Shown here piece after piece: positions 33,952 to 43,427 of a stretch of DNA of 64,000 nucleotides. The position numbers and the translations under genes were made by a program. Position 1 is the first letter of the stretch; each line of letters opens with the position of its first letter. The stretch is from Desulfobacter postgatei 2ac9 (lineage in GTDB: Bacteria; Desulfobacterota; Desulfobacteria; Desulfobacterales; Desulfobacteraceae). Location of the stretch: assembly GCF_000233695.2 (NCBI RefSeq), contig NZ_CM001488.1, forward strand, positions 3,521,601 to 3,585,600, read 5' to 3'. The notes beneath the pieces were generated by a model, which saw nothing but the letters and a program-made list of their open reading frames with translations, did not search any database and had not been told where the DNA came from.

Positions 33952-35628
33952 TCAAAACTTATGATAAATTTGTTCCTGTTCATCCAGGATATCGTCCAGG
34001 ATGGCTTGGGTGGTATAGGGGTTCATGATAACGCTCCGAAGTACTACCACCATGAAGTCATCCTCCGGCACAAGTTTAAGCCGGGTTCTGGAGACAAAAC
34101 TTTTTCCTGCTTCCCGCTGGATGCGCTGGATGCGGATATTGATCTCATCAAGTTCCTGGTTTAAGCGTTTGCGCTCCTCCCCCCGGGCGGTTGCCAGTTT
34201 CTGCCGAAAGGACATGGGCACCAACCGGTAGGTCAGAATATTAAGCACAGGCCGGGTCACCAGTTCAAATTCCGGCCGCTCTTCTATTTTTTCGGCAAAT
34301 GCCCTGGCCGTTTCAATACCATGATCAATCATCAGGGCATACCCTTTGGCACCCATTATTTTTAAGGATGCATCCAGGATAAGGCAGGCGGCCTCCCTGG
34401 AACCTTCAAGGGTTTTGATGCCTAAATCCACAGAGCCCTTTCGGTTTACGTATCGGGCATGGTAGGCAATGGCGTCAAGGGCATTGGCGTTTTTAAAATA
34501 GACCATGCCCGCTCCCATGGGCATGTAAAATTGTTTGTGGCCGTCAATGGTGACGGAATCTGCCCGTTCAATGCCTGAAAGCAGATGGGCATAGGTGTGT
34601 GATAACAGTATCGGCCCGCCCCATGCCGCATCCACGTGGAAATGGATCTGCTCCTGTTCACAGATATCGGCCATCTGTTGCAATGGATCAATGGTCCCTG
34701 TTTCAGTGGCCCCGGCAATGCCCACGATTGCGGCAATTTTTGTACGCCCTTCCTGCTTCAGGTCCTTGATCGTTTGTTTAAGTTTGTCTATATCAATGGT
34801 GTGATCCGGTTTAACATCTACGGCAATAATGTTTTTATTGCCCAGGCCCAGAATCCCGCTTGCTTTTCTCAAAGAGTAGTGCGCCCGACGGGACACGAGG
34901 ATAACCACCCGGTCCGTGTGGTGAACGCTCATGGCCTTGAACAGGCCGTCTTCTTCAATAGTTGAAAAATCATCTTTGGGCGGAAAAAGTTTATTTCTGG
35001 CCACCCACATGGCGGTTATGTTGGCCGTGGTGCCGCCGGATGTAAATGCGCCCAAAGCCGTACGGGTATTCTGGACATGCGCCCGGTAGAAGGCCTGGCT
35101 TTGTTTGAAAATCAGGCAGTGGATTTTGGCCAGCACCTGCCTTTCAATGACAGCCAGCACCTTGGAAGTTTCCATTTTAATGAGATTTTGGTTCAAGGCT
35201 GCGGTAATGGCTTTAAGGTGCACCATGAAAAAGGGCAGGGCGGATGTCATGTGGCCGATGAAGTAAGGCGATGCCACATTGACGGCTTTAGGGGCAATGT
35301 CTTTAATGATATCTTCGATAACCTGGCCCAGATTTTTCTGGGGATGATCACTGATTTGAACGTCCATGTAATTTTTAGCCAGTTCAGTGATACTGATCTC
35401 TTCGGTGACGCCCACGTGCCGGTTAAGAAAATCGTGCAGACCGAACAGGATCTGCTCCATGTATTTAACCAGGGTCTTTTTGCTGTTTTCATCATAGGGA
35501 CGGATGAAAACCCGGTCCAGGGATTTGCGGTCTGCGATCAACTGTCCATCAGTTTTTCGTATATTTTTATCTCCTTGGGTCCAGGTGCTGTTTCCAGGCA
35601 ATGAAAAAAATGAAAAAGAGGATGACAT
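33952..35628 (-). CDS. PLP-dependent decarboxylase, glutamate/aspartate type (PanP-like)
   Basis: A 558-residue group II decarboxylase using pyridoxal phosphate. The cofactor lysine lies in TIDGHKQFYMP near residue 363, preceded by HFHVDAAWGGPILLSH (the Asp that pairs with PLP). FTSGGTTANITAMWVARNKL marks the PLP-phosphate region. The length and the C-terminal NPYTTQAILDDILDEQEQIY fit the putative aspartate 1-decarboxylase PanP family, which makes beta-alanine for pantothenate in bacteria lacking PanD. A glutamate or other amino-acid decarboxylase cannot be excluded. Confidence 0.8.
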   Translation of the reverse strand: MSSSFSFFSLPGNSTWTQGDKNIRKTDGQLIADRKSLDRVFIRPYDENSKKTLVKYMEQILFGLHDFLNRHVGVTEEISITELAKNYMDVQISDHPQKNLGQVIEDIIKDIAPKAVNVASPYFIGHMTSALPFFMVHLKAITAALNQNLIKMETSKVLAVIERQVLAKIHCLIFKQSQAFYRAHVQNTRTALGAFTSGGTTANITAMWVARNKLFPPKDDFSTIEEDGLFKAMSVHHTDRVVILVSRRAHYSLRKASGILGLGNKNIIAVDVKPDHTIDIDKLKQTIKDLKQEGRTKIAAIVGIAGATETGTIDPLQQMADICEQEQIHFHVDAAWGGPILLSHTYAHLLSGIERADSVTIDGHKQFYMPMGAGMVYFKNANALDAIAYHARYVNRKGSVDLGIKTLEGSREAACLILDASLKIMGAKGYALMIDHGIETARAFAEKIEERPEFELVTRPVLNILTYRLVPMSFRQKLATARGEERKRLNQELDEINIRIQRIQREAGKSFVSRTRLKLVPEDDFMVVVLRSVIMNPYTTQAILDDILDEQEQIYHKF

Positions 35629-35970
35629 ATTGTGAAGGTCTTTCCTTCAATTTAAAAATTGTGTTATCCGGCCTGTGCTATCCGGCATCAATCTGTCGCC
35701 TTTTGCCTTACGAGGTTGTCATGTTTTTAATTTAACTTGAAAACCGTCTTAAAGTATGGCAGGTCTACCTTAAAATAAAGAGAAAATCAAATGGAACTTA
35801 ATTTTAAGGATATTTTAACACGGGTTACCCGCTACAATTTGATCCGCAACGGCGCAATGACCTATATTGATGTTCAAGATTTATTTTAATTATCTATCGT
35901 TCTATCATTGAGTCGTAACAGGTATTGTGTTATTTTTGAATCATCATCTCACCAATAAAAAGGAGAGCCT
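35629..35970. other. Intergenic region between the decarboxylase and hpf
   Basis: Divergent promoters for both neighbours must lie here. A 32-codon frame with ATG 35791 to TAA 35889 (MELNFKDILTRVTRYNLI start) is the only coding candidate and has a weak RBS, so it was not called. No terminator or strong -35/-10 pair was recognised. Confidence 0.4.
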
Positions 35971-36336
35971 ATGAACATCTCAATCACTTTCAAAAACATC
36001 CCTTCATCTGATGCTGTAAAATCCCATGTTGAAAAGAAATTAAGTAAATTAGATAAAATGCTGGATGGCCCGGCCGAGGCCCAGGTTGTCTTGGCAGATG
36101 AAAAATTGCGCAGCATTGCTGAAATCAATCTGACTTGCAACAAACTGAAAATTCATGCCAGTGGTGAGGCTGAAGAAAACAACATGTACGCAGCCATTGA
36201 TAGTCTGGCCGAAAAAATTAAAATCCAAATCAATAAATTCAAAGAGAAGCAAAAACGGCACCTGGCTGGTGACAAACAAAGTATCAAAAAAGAGGCGCTG
36301 GAATATGAAGTGCTGGATGACACAGATAGCGAATAA
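35971..36336 (+). CDS. hpf: Ribosome hibernation-promoting factor, short form
   Basis: A 121-residue HPF/YfiA-family protein that inactivates ribosomes in stationary phase. The beta-alpha-beta-beta-beta-alpha fold is clear: MNISITFKNIPSSDAVKSHV, EAQVVLADEKLRSIAEIN, LKIHASGEAEENNMYAAIDS and LAEKIKIQINKFKEKQKRH. It lacks the C-terminal dimerisation domain of long HPF, so it is the short form. A strong AAGGAGAG sits seven bases upstream, and the gene has its own terminator. Confidence 0.93.
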   Translation: MNISITFKNIPSSDAVKSHVEKKLSKLDKMLDGPAEAQVVLADEKLRSIAEINLTCNKLKIHASGEAEENNMYAAIDSLAEKIKIQINKFKEKQKRHLAGDKQSIKKEALEYEVLDDTDSE

Positions 36337-36363
36337 ATTTTTGCCTGAAACCTAATTTAACCG

Positions 36364-36400
36364 GATCCCAGTTCCGAAAAGAACTGGGATCTTTTTTTTT
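36364..36400 (+). terminator. Rho-independent terminator of hpf
   Basis: GATCCCAGTTC, loop CGAAAA and GAACTGGGATC form a perfect 11-bp stem followed by nine T. It lies 27 bp after the hpf stop. Confidence 0.95.
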
Positions 36401-36423
36401 ATATGATACTTGAACAAAAACCC

Positions 36424-36481
36424 GTGTTTGAACGCAAATTTTTCTGCAACGCCGCAGATGGGTGACTTTGCGTTCAAACAC
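36424..36481. repeat. Perfect 15-bp inverted repeat at the end of the arginine kinase gene
   Basis: GTGTTTGAACGCAAA (36424-36438) and its exact reverse complement (36467-36481) flank 28 bases. The right arm reaches the stop codon of the minus-strand kinase gene. With no T-run it is a poor intrinsic terminator; an attenuator, RNA-processing hairpin or small mobile remnant is possible. Confidence 0.6.
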
Positions 36482-37512
36482 TATAAATTCCTTTCCGCCT
36501 GGATAATGGCCTCCAATCCTTTGTGAAGATCCTTTACAATGGTATTGGCGCTGATATCTAACCTGCGGGCATTGGAGATATCAAACACTGCTTTTTCAAC
36601 AGCCGTTTTTTCTCCGTCTGTACCCCGGATCTGGAGGTGGTACGCCCTGGTTATGGCTTCGAGAAGAGATCTCTTTTTCTCCAGTTGTTTAAGATGGATA
36701 TGTACCCCTGCCCGCATGGCTGTTCCAATATTGGTGGGGCAGGCTGTAAGAAAGCCCTTTTTCCGGTCAAAAGCAAAATCAAGTTTATCCTCCAATGCCC
36801 TGACTATCTGTATCAACCGGTTAAAGACATAAGCAAGGTCACCGCCCTGGGACTGGGCTATGATGCGCAGATGATCTTCCTCATTGACCCATATTCTGAG
36901 CACCTTGTCCCGGCTTATGAATATGCCGCGTCCCAAAGGGTAATCGCGGTTTATGCCGGCCGACGCCATGAATCGGTCGCCTTTCCGGAAAGCCAGCCCT
37001 TTTTCTAACAGGGCATTGAACTGTTTTTCATCCAAATCAGTAAAAGAGGTATAGGTGCCGGATAATTTTTCAGGTAAATTTTTGAAGAGATGTTTTACCG
37101 TATTTTCCAGGGCCAGCCGCTGATCCGGGTTCATGTTGCCTGAAAAAGGAAACCTGCATAGATTTCTTGCCACCCGTATCCGGGATGAACGTATAAATGT
37201 CTGTTCCGGGTCCAGGTCCGGCAGAACGGCTTCCTGCAGGCCTGGCTTATGAGACCAGCCCGGATTAAGACGATGGTAATCCTCAATGATGGGCAGCAGC
37301 ACCGGTGCAAAGCAGTCATAGCTTTCCATATCCCCGGCATAGATCCCAATGCTGGAGTCGGGATTTTCAATTCCGGAGGTGATGGCTTGATCAAGCGTGT
37401 ATCCCGACGGGGTGCGGATTGTTTTAAGATCGTTATAAAGTGCAATGGTCAGGTACTGCTTTATTTTGGAGCGGGATGAGGCGTGAAACGGCAGTTCCTG
37501 ATCAGCTTTCAT
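36481..37512 (-). CDS. Arginine (phosphagen) kinase
   Basis: A 343-residue ATP:guanido phosphotransferase that stores energy by reversible phosphorylation of arginine. Unlike McsB it has the phosphagen-kinase N-terminal domain: SGYTLDQAITSGIENPDSSI (36-55) and GIYAGDMESYDCFAP (56-70). The catalytic domain has RSSRIRVARN (108-117), NEEDHLRI (210-217), the reactive Cys258 in TACPTNIGTAMRAGVHI, and RGTDGE (296-301) in the flexible loop. All key residues are present. Bacterial arginine kinases are rare but known in deltaproteobacteria. The start overlaps the Cys-rich protein by 11 bp. Confidence 0.92.
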   Translation of the reverse strand: MKADQELPFHASSRSKIKQYLTIALYNDLKTIRTPSGYTLDQAITSGIENPDSSIGIYAGDMESYDCFAPVLLPIIEDYHRLNPGWSHKPGLQEAVLPDLDPEQTFIRSSRIRVARNLCRFPFSGNMNPDQRLALENTVKHLFKNLPEKLSGTYTSFTDLDEKQFNALLEKGLAFRKGDRFMASAGINRDYPLGRGIFISRDKVLRIWVNEEDHLRIIAQSQGGDLAYVFNRLIQIVRALEDKLDFAFDRKKGFLTACPTNIGTAMRAGVHIHLKQLEKKRSLLEAITRAYHLQIRGTDGEKTAVEKAVFDISNARRLDISANTIVKDLHKGLEAIIQAERNL

Positions 37513-37690
37513 AGCCCGAGGACTGGGAAGATATGCCCCGGGCCAGCCGGGTCTGGATCTGGTCTAAAATAATGCAGTCCGCATGGCATTTGGGCAGGTG
37601 TTCCCTGAATTCACAGTTGACGCATGGGCTTTGGGTCAGATACCCCACTTCGAAATCAAATAAATCTCTTTTTATCGTTTGATTGTCCAT
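37502..37690 (-). CDS. Small Cys-rich protein coupled to the arginine kinase
   Basis: A 62-residue protein with Cys at 23, 26, 35 and 39 (CVNCEFREHLPKCHADC), i.e. C-x2-C-x8-C-x3-C, which could bind Zn or an Fe-S cluster. Its last 11 bp overlap the kinase start, implying translational coupling. McsA, the zinc-finger activator encoded next to McsB in Firmicutes, is a functional analogy only; the spacing and sequence differ. Function unknown. Confidence 0.75.
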   Translation of the reverse strand: MDNQTIKRDLFDFEVGYLTQSPCVNCEFREHLPKCHADCIILDQIQTRLARGISSQSSGYES

Positions 37691-38025
37691 ATTCTTTAAA
37701 TATTATACTACAGGTTGAAATGTCAGCTTTTATATCATTTAATTTAGGTCCGGGTCAATATCCTGTGTTCGGGGTAAATCCTGTATTCTTTACTGAGATT
37801 CTCCGTATTGCCCTGTCAAGCGATTCCGGGTGATCTTAGTGCCCTAACTAATGATCTTGGGTTGGCAGCTGTTCAATAAACCGAACATAACCTTTTTGTC
37901 ATTTGACACCACATTTGCCCGCGCTATATTAGATCGAAATATTGTTCTTTCAGGGCCGGCCCTCTTTTATGGCCGTCTACAGTAACGGCCCAAAATAAAG
38001 GCCGGAACATAAGGATTGACAAATT
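37691..38025. other. Divergent promoter region between the kinase unit and the moxR-bat operon
   Basis: The right half holds the strong sigma-70 promoter listed separately. A frame across 37624-37833 has no family features and overlaps the Cys-rich gene, so it was not called. Nothing else was recognised. Confidence 0.5.
37903..37930 (+). promoter_or_regulatory. Sigma-70-type promoter of the moxR-bat operon
   Basis: TTGACA (37903-37908), a 16-base spacer and TATATT (37925-37930) match consensus. The start site would be about 90 bp before the moxR start codon. Confidence 0.65.
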
Positions 38026-39000
<975 letters not shown>

Positions 39001-39024
39001 GCAATAGTTACAGGTGATCATGAA

Positions 39025-39900
39025 ATGATTCCTGCCCATATCATAAAAAAAATTAAGCAAATTCATATAAAGTCCCGCAAAACAGTCAACACCCTGATGG
39101 CAGGGCAATACCGCTCTGTCTTCAAAGGCTCGGGCATTGAATTTGAAGAGGTGCGCGAGTACGCCCCGGGTGACGATGTCAAGTCTATTGACTGGAATGT
39201 CTCTGCGCGTACGGGAAAGGTGTTTGTCAAGCTGTTCAGGGAAGAGCGCGAATCCATTGTCATGTTGCTCATTGACATGAGCGCGTCTTTAAATTTCGGC
39301 ACCCATTCGGGCAGCAAACTTGAAAAGGTGGCCGAACTTGCATCGGTTCTGGCATTTAATGCCATTAAAAATAATGACAAGGTGGGTGTGATTTTTTTCA
39401 CGGACCAGGTGGAAAAGTATATCCCGCCTAAAAAGGGCTCTGCCCATATCTGGCGGGTGATCAAGGAAATTTTTACCTTTGCGCCCAGAGGCGTGGGCAC
39501 GGATATCGCCTGTGCCCTGGATTTCATGGCAAAAATCAGTAAAAAGCGCAGTTTTGCCTTTGTGATTTCCGATTATCTCTCTCCGGAGTACGAAAAAAAC
39601 CTGCGCCTTTTAAACCGGCGGCATGAGGTGGTGGGCCTGCGTGTGTTTGATGAGGGGGCTTTTCACCTGCCCTTTGCCGGTATTGTGCGGGTAAAGGATT
39701 TTGAAACCGGGGAAGAGACGCTCATGGATGCGGGCAGCAAAAAGATGCGGCAATGGTATACGGATCAGCGGCAGAAAATCCATTCTTTGACCGAATCGGT
39801 GTTTACCAAAGCCCGGGTGGATCTTGTGGATGTCACCACGGCTGAGAGTGTGTCCGACGTATTGACCCGGTATTTCATGCTGCGGGAGAGCAGACGCTGA
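39025..39900 (+). CDS. DUF58 protein of the bat operon
   Basis: A 291-residue DUF58 protein with the family signature VFKGSGIEFEEVREYAPGDD (residues 32-51) and IDWNVSARTGKVFVKLFREE. A VWA-like fold follows with the MIDAS start LLIDMSASLNFG (DxSxS). DUF58 proteins partner MoxR ATPases. The stop overlaps the next start by one base (TGATG), so it is tightly coupled. Confidence 0.9.
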   Translation: MIPAHIIKKIKQIHIKSRKTVNTLMAGQYRSVFKGSGIEFEEVREYAPGDDVKSIDWNVSARTGKVFVKLFREERESIVMLLIDMSASLNFGTHSGSKLEKVAELASVLAFNAIKNNDKVGVIFFTDQVEKYIPPKKGSAHIWRVIKEIFTFAPRGVGTDIACALDFMAKISKKRSFAFVISDYLSPEYEKNLRLLNRRHEVVGLRVFDEGAFHLPFAGIVRVKDFETGEETLMDAGSKKMRQWYTDQRQKIHSLTESVFTKARVDLVDVTTAESVSDVLTRYFMLRESRR

Positions 39901-40463
39901 TGCTTGAGGATATTCATGATATACGGCCGCCGGTGATGACAGGCATTGATCCGGGATTGATCCGGGCTCTTCTTTGGGGAGCCGGGACCGTTGTTCTTTG
40001 TGCGCTGATTGTCCTGCTTGTACGGTACTGGTTAAAAAAAAGAAAAAACAGGATCATAGATCTTCAGGCTCTGCCTCTGCTTTCGCCATACGAAACAGCC
40101 GTAAGGGACCTGGAACGGTGTATGGCCGATTTCGGCCACGATGCCAAAATTTTTTATTTTGAACTGGGCCGCATTATGAAAGCCTATGTTTCAGCCACCT
40201 TTCAAATCAACTGTTCCGAGATGACCTCCCAGGAGATGGCCCGAGCCGTAAAAAAATTTAAGTATCTTGATTCTAAGGTGAAAACAGAATTGATCCGGTT
40301 CCAGGAGCAGTGCGATCCCATCCGCTATATGCCAGTGGATGCTCAAGGGCCTTTGGATGCCGGGCGGATGCAGCAGGATCTGACCTTTGCCGGCAGCCTT
40401 GTGACAAGCATTGAGCAGATTGTCGCAGATGCGATGGTCAGAGAAAAAGCGGAGAGTGCCTGA
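39900..40463 (+). CDS. DUF4381-like membrane protein of the bat operon
   Basis: A 187-residue protein with one membrane helix (LWGAGTVVLCALIVLLVRYW, about 29-50) followed by a basic KKRKNR stop-transfer and a cytoplasmic domain (LPLLSPYETAVRDLERCMAD). This layout matches the DUF4381 member between DUF58 and batA in many moxR loci. It overlaps both neighbours by a few bases. Molecular function unknown. Confidence 0.8.
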   Translation: MLEDIHDIRPPVMTGIDPGLIRALLWGAGTVVLCALIVLLVRYWLKKRKNRIIDLQALPLLSPYETAVRDLERCMADFGHDAKIFYFELGRIMKAYVSATFQINCSEMTSQEMARAVKKFKYLDSKVKTELIRFQEQCDPIRYMPVDAQGPLDAGRMQQDLTFAGSLVTSIEQIVADAMVREKAESA

Positions 40464-41494
40464 TGTTTCGATTTGCCTCACCCTGGTTTCTGCTGCTGCT
40501 TATTCTGCCCTGGCTCTGGCTGCTGGTTCACACGGTTAAGAGTACCAAACGGTTTTCATTCAAGTGGCTGCCCAAGCCTTCTGGCCACACGATCCGGGTG
40601 TCAAGCCTGACCGGTACTTCCCACGTGCCGTTCAGTTTTGCTGTAATGGGGGCCCGTCTCATGCCCCTGGTGAAGGTGCTGGGCTTGAGTCTTATGATTC
40701 TTGCCCTTGCCCGGCCCCAGGCCGGCGAGCGCAAAATCAATGTAGATACCGAAGGGATAAATATTGTTCTGGCCCTTGACCTGTCCGGGTCCATGAAAGC
40801 CCTTGATTTCAAACGAGACGACAAGATCGTCACCCGTCTTGACGCGGTCAAGGGGGTGATTTCCGATTTCATCATGAAAAGGGAAGGGGACCGCATCGGC
40901 CTTGTGGTGTTCGGCACCCATGCCTTTACCCAGGTGCCGTTGACCCGGGACTACAACACCATTGCATTTATGCTGGATCATTTAAAGATCGGGGCTGCCG
41001 GACCCAACACCGCCATTGGCGATGCCATGGGTATTTCGCTCAAGCGCCTGGAAGACATTCCGGCCAAATCGAACATCATTATTCTGCTCACCGATGGTAA
41101 GAGCAATGCCGGAGAATTGTCCTGGCAGGAGGCCGCCAAGATCGCGGCCCAAAAAAAGATTAAAATCCACACGATCGGCGTGGGCTCTACGGGCAAAGCC
41201 CCTTTCCTTGTGGACGGACTTTTTGGCCAGCAGTATGTGTACCGCCAGGTGGATATGGACTGGGACGCCCTTGACGCCATTGCCAAGCAAACCGGGGGAA
41301 CCTTTTTTAAGGCCAAGGATACCGACAGCCTTGCATCCATTTATAAAATGATTGATTCAATGGAAAAGACAACGGTTAAGGTGGACAAATGGGTGGATTA
41401 CAGGGAGCTTTATACCCTGTTCCTGATCCCGGGACTGCTGCTTTACCTTACATGCCTGGGCCTTGGCAGCACAAGACTTCTGGAGTTGCCTTAA
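40463..41494 (+). CDS. batA: BatA-like VWA membrane protein
   Basis: A 343-residue protein with two N-terminal helices (FLLLLILPWLWLLVHTVKS; PLVKVLGLSLMILALARP), a VWA domain with intact MIDAS (LALDLSGSMKA near 107, GPNTAIGDAMG, LLTDGKSNAG) and a C-terminal helix. The metal-binding VWA is presumably exposed to the periplasm. The family was named for Bacteroides aerotolerance, but its real role appears to be envelope stress. Coupled to the gene before it. Confidence 0.9.
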   Translation: MFRFASPWFLLLLILPWLWLLVHTVKSTKRFSFKWLPKPSGHTIRVSSLTGTSHVPFSFAVMGARLMPLVKVLGLSLMILALARPQAGERKINVDTEGINIVLALDLSGSMKALDFKRDDKIVTRLDAVKGVISDFIMKREGDRIGLVVFGTHAFTQVPLTRDYNTIAFMLDHLKIGAAGPNTAIGDAMGISLKRLEDIPAKSNIIILLTDGKSNAGELSWQEAAKIAAQKKIKIHTIGVGSTGKAPFLVDGLFGQQYVYRQVDMDWDALDAIAKQTGGTFFKAKDTDSLASIYKMIDSMEKTTVKVDKWVDYRELYTLFLIPGLLLYLTCLGLGSTRLLELP

Positions 41495-41516
41495 GCGGTG
41501 AAATAAGGATGCACAT

Positions 41517-43427
41517 ATGAAATTTGATCATCCACAAATTCTGTTTTTTCTGTGGGGGCTTTTGCCCCTTTCAGGATTGCTGGTGTACGGCATTTACCGG
41601 CACAAAAAGATCCTTGCCCGGTATGCAAAAGCGCCAATGTTTGAGCATATCCTGCCGGGCTTCTCCTATGGCCCCAAATGGGTGAAAGCTATTTTATCCG
41701 TGATGGCCACAGGATTTGCCGTGGTGGCCCTGGCAGGGCCACTTGCCGGATACCGCTGGGAAAAAATCACCCGGAAAGGGGTGGATATCATGATTGCCTT
41801 AGATTGCTCCCGCAGCATGCTCGCCCAGGATGTTTCCCCCACACGGCTGACCCGGGCCAAACGGGAAATCATCGACCTGACCCGCCTGATGCATTCGGAC
41901 CGGGCAGGACTTGTGGCCTTTTCAGGCGCTGCGGTGCTGCAATGTCCGTTAACCCTGGATTATAATGCGTTCGGCATTTTCCTTGATGCTCTGGACCCTG
42001 ATTATCTGCCTGTGGGAGGTACGGATTTGACCGCAGCCCTTGAGTCTTGTTACAATGGATTTGATCCTTCATCCACTGCGGGAAAAGCCGTTATTCTCAT
42101 CACCGACGGCGAGGATACCGCCGATGATGAAGCCGCCCTTACTGAGGTTGTGGAAAAATTTGCCAAGGAAAAAATCCGTATTTTCGCCATCGGGGTAGGC
42201 GATCGGGCCGGAGCCCCGATCCCGGCCAAGGGCGGGGGATTTAAAAAGGATGGGGCAGGCAATATCATTTTGTCAAAAGTGAACGAGACCATGCTTAAAA
42301 AAATTACTGCCATGACCCAGGGCCGCTATGTACGATCCGTGGCTGGGGACATGGACCTTGAACAAATTTATTCCGGGGATATCCTGGGCACCATGGAACA
42401 AACGGAACTGACCCAGGGTCGCAAAAAAGTCTGGGAAAAACGGTTTCAGTGGGCCTTGCTTCCCTGTGTACTGCTGCTGATTGCCGAAATTTGTTTTCCA
42501 CAGGGATCGGGCCGCAAGCACGGTGTTAAAAGTGGGCGTTCGCTGATTTGCCTGGTCATTGCCCTGGGCCTTATGACACCGGGACTTGCCAGGGCAGGTT
42601 TTTGGACTTCTCCGGTAAAGCAGGGCATGCAGGCCTGGGACGACAAGCAGTTCGAGCAGGCAAAAAAGCATTTTATTGACGCCCAGCTTGAAAATCCGGA
42701 CGACCCGCGTCTTTATTATAATATCGGTGCTGCGGCCTATGCAGCCGGTGAATATGACCTGGCTGAATCCAATTTTGCCCAGGCTGTGAATGCAAAGGAC
42801 GGGGAACTTAAACACAATGCCCTGTATAACCTTGCCAATACCCGTTATCGTCAAAACCATCTGGAAAAGGCAATAGAGGATTACCAGAGCCTGATTAACG
42901 CGTTCCCCGATGATACCCAGGCCAAAGAAAATCTTGAATTTGTAAAGAAAAAGCTTGAAGAGCAGAAACAGCAACAGCAGGATCAAAAAAATCAAGATCA
43001 GAAAAATAAAGACGAGCAGAATAAGAATCAGGGGGATCAAAACCAAAAGGACCCGAATAACCACGATCAGAATCAGAACCCGCAGGGCAGCGAGGATAAG
43101 AAAAATCCGTCCGAAAAACAGAATCAGAATCAGGCGCAGGGAAAGGATCAGAAAGACCAGGGAGATAAAAACCGGCAAAATAAACCTGAAAAAAATACCC
43201 AGCAGCCAAACCAACCCCAAACGGACCGGCATCAGGATATGTCAGCACAAGAGTCCCAAGACCCGACTGCCCAGACAGGGAAGGCCGGGCAGGGGCAAAA
43301 GGGAGAGGATAACATGCAGCAGGCACAGTCAAAAATGCTTGAAAATCGTCTCAACCGCCTCGAAGACAAACCCGGCATGGCCCTGATTCCGCAAACCGGA
43401 GTACGAAACAATGATAAAGACTGGTAA
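41517..43427 (+). CDS. BatB-BatC fusion: VWA membrane protein with TPRs and Q/N/K-rich tail
   Basis: A 636-residue protein. Residues 1-330 are BatB-like: two helices, MIDAS MIALDCSRSMLAQD (~92-105), LPVGGTDLTAALES, VILITDGEDTADDE and a C-terminal helix. Residues 370-475 are BatC-like TPRs (DPRLYYNIGAAAYAAGEYDL; KAIEDYQSLINAFPDDTQAK). Residues 475-600 are a low-complexity run of Q, N, K, D and E, and the last 30 residues (SKMLENRLNRLEDKPGMALI) match the BatC C-terminus. The tail is probably a flexible linker reaching across the periplasm. Confidence 0.88.
   Translation: MKFDHPQILFFLWGLLPLSGLLVYGIYRHKKILARYAKAPMFEHILPGFSYGPKWVKAILSVMATGFAVVALAGPLAGYRWEKITRKGVDIMIALDCSRSMLAQDVSPTRLTRAKREIIDLTRLMHSDRAGLVAFSGAAVLQCPLTLDYNAFGIFLDALDPDYLPVGGTDLTAALESCYNGFDPSSTAGKAVILITDGEDTADDEAALTEVVEKFAKEKIRIFAIGVGDRAGAPIPAKGGGFKKDGAGNIILSKVNETMLKKITAMTQGRYVRSVAGDMDLEQIYSGDILGTMEQTELTQGRKKVWEKRFQWALLPCVLLLIAEICFPQGSGRKHGVKSGRSLICLVIALGLMTPGLARAGFWTSPVKQGMQAWDDKQFEQAKKHFIDAQLENPDDPRLYYNIGAAAYAAGEYDLAESNFAQAVNAKDGELKHNALYNLANTRYRQNHLEKAIEDYQSLINAFPDDTQAKENLEFVKKKLEEQKQQQQDQKNQDQKNKDEQNKNQGDQNQKDPNNHDQNQNPQGSEDKKNPSEKQNQNQAQGKDQKDQGDKNRQNKPEKNTQQPNQPQTDRHQDMSAQESQDPTAQTGKAGQGQKGEDNMQQAQSKMLENRLNRLEDKPGMALIPQTGVRNNDKDW

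Noticed and set aside
42955-43240. Possible tandem DNA repeat
   Set aside because: The bias follows from low-complexity Gln/Asn/Lys/Asp codons in a coding frame; no regular unit was found.
42955-43386. Arg/Lys/Ile-rich frame and minus-strand frame over the batB tail
   Set aside because: Both are shadows of the Q/N/K-rich repeat-like tail of the BatB-BatC protein.
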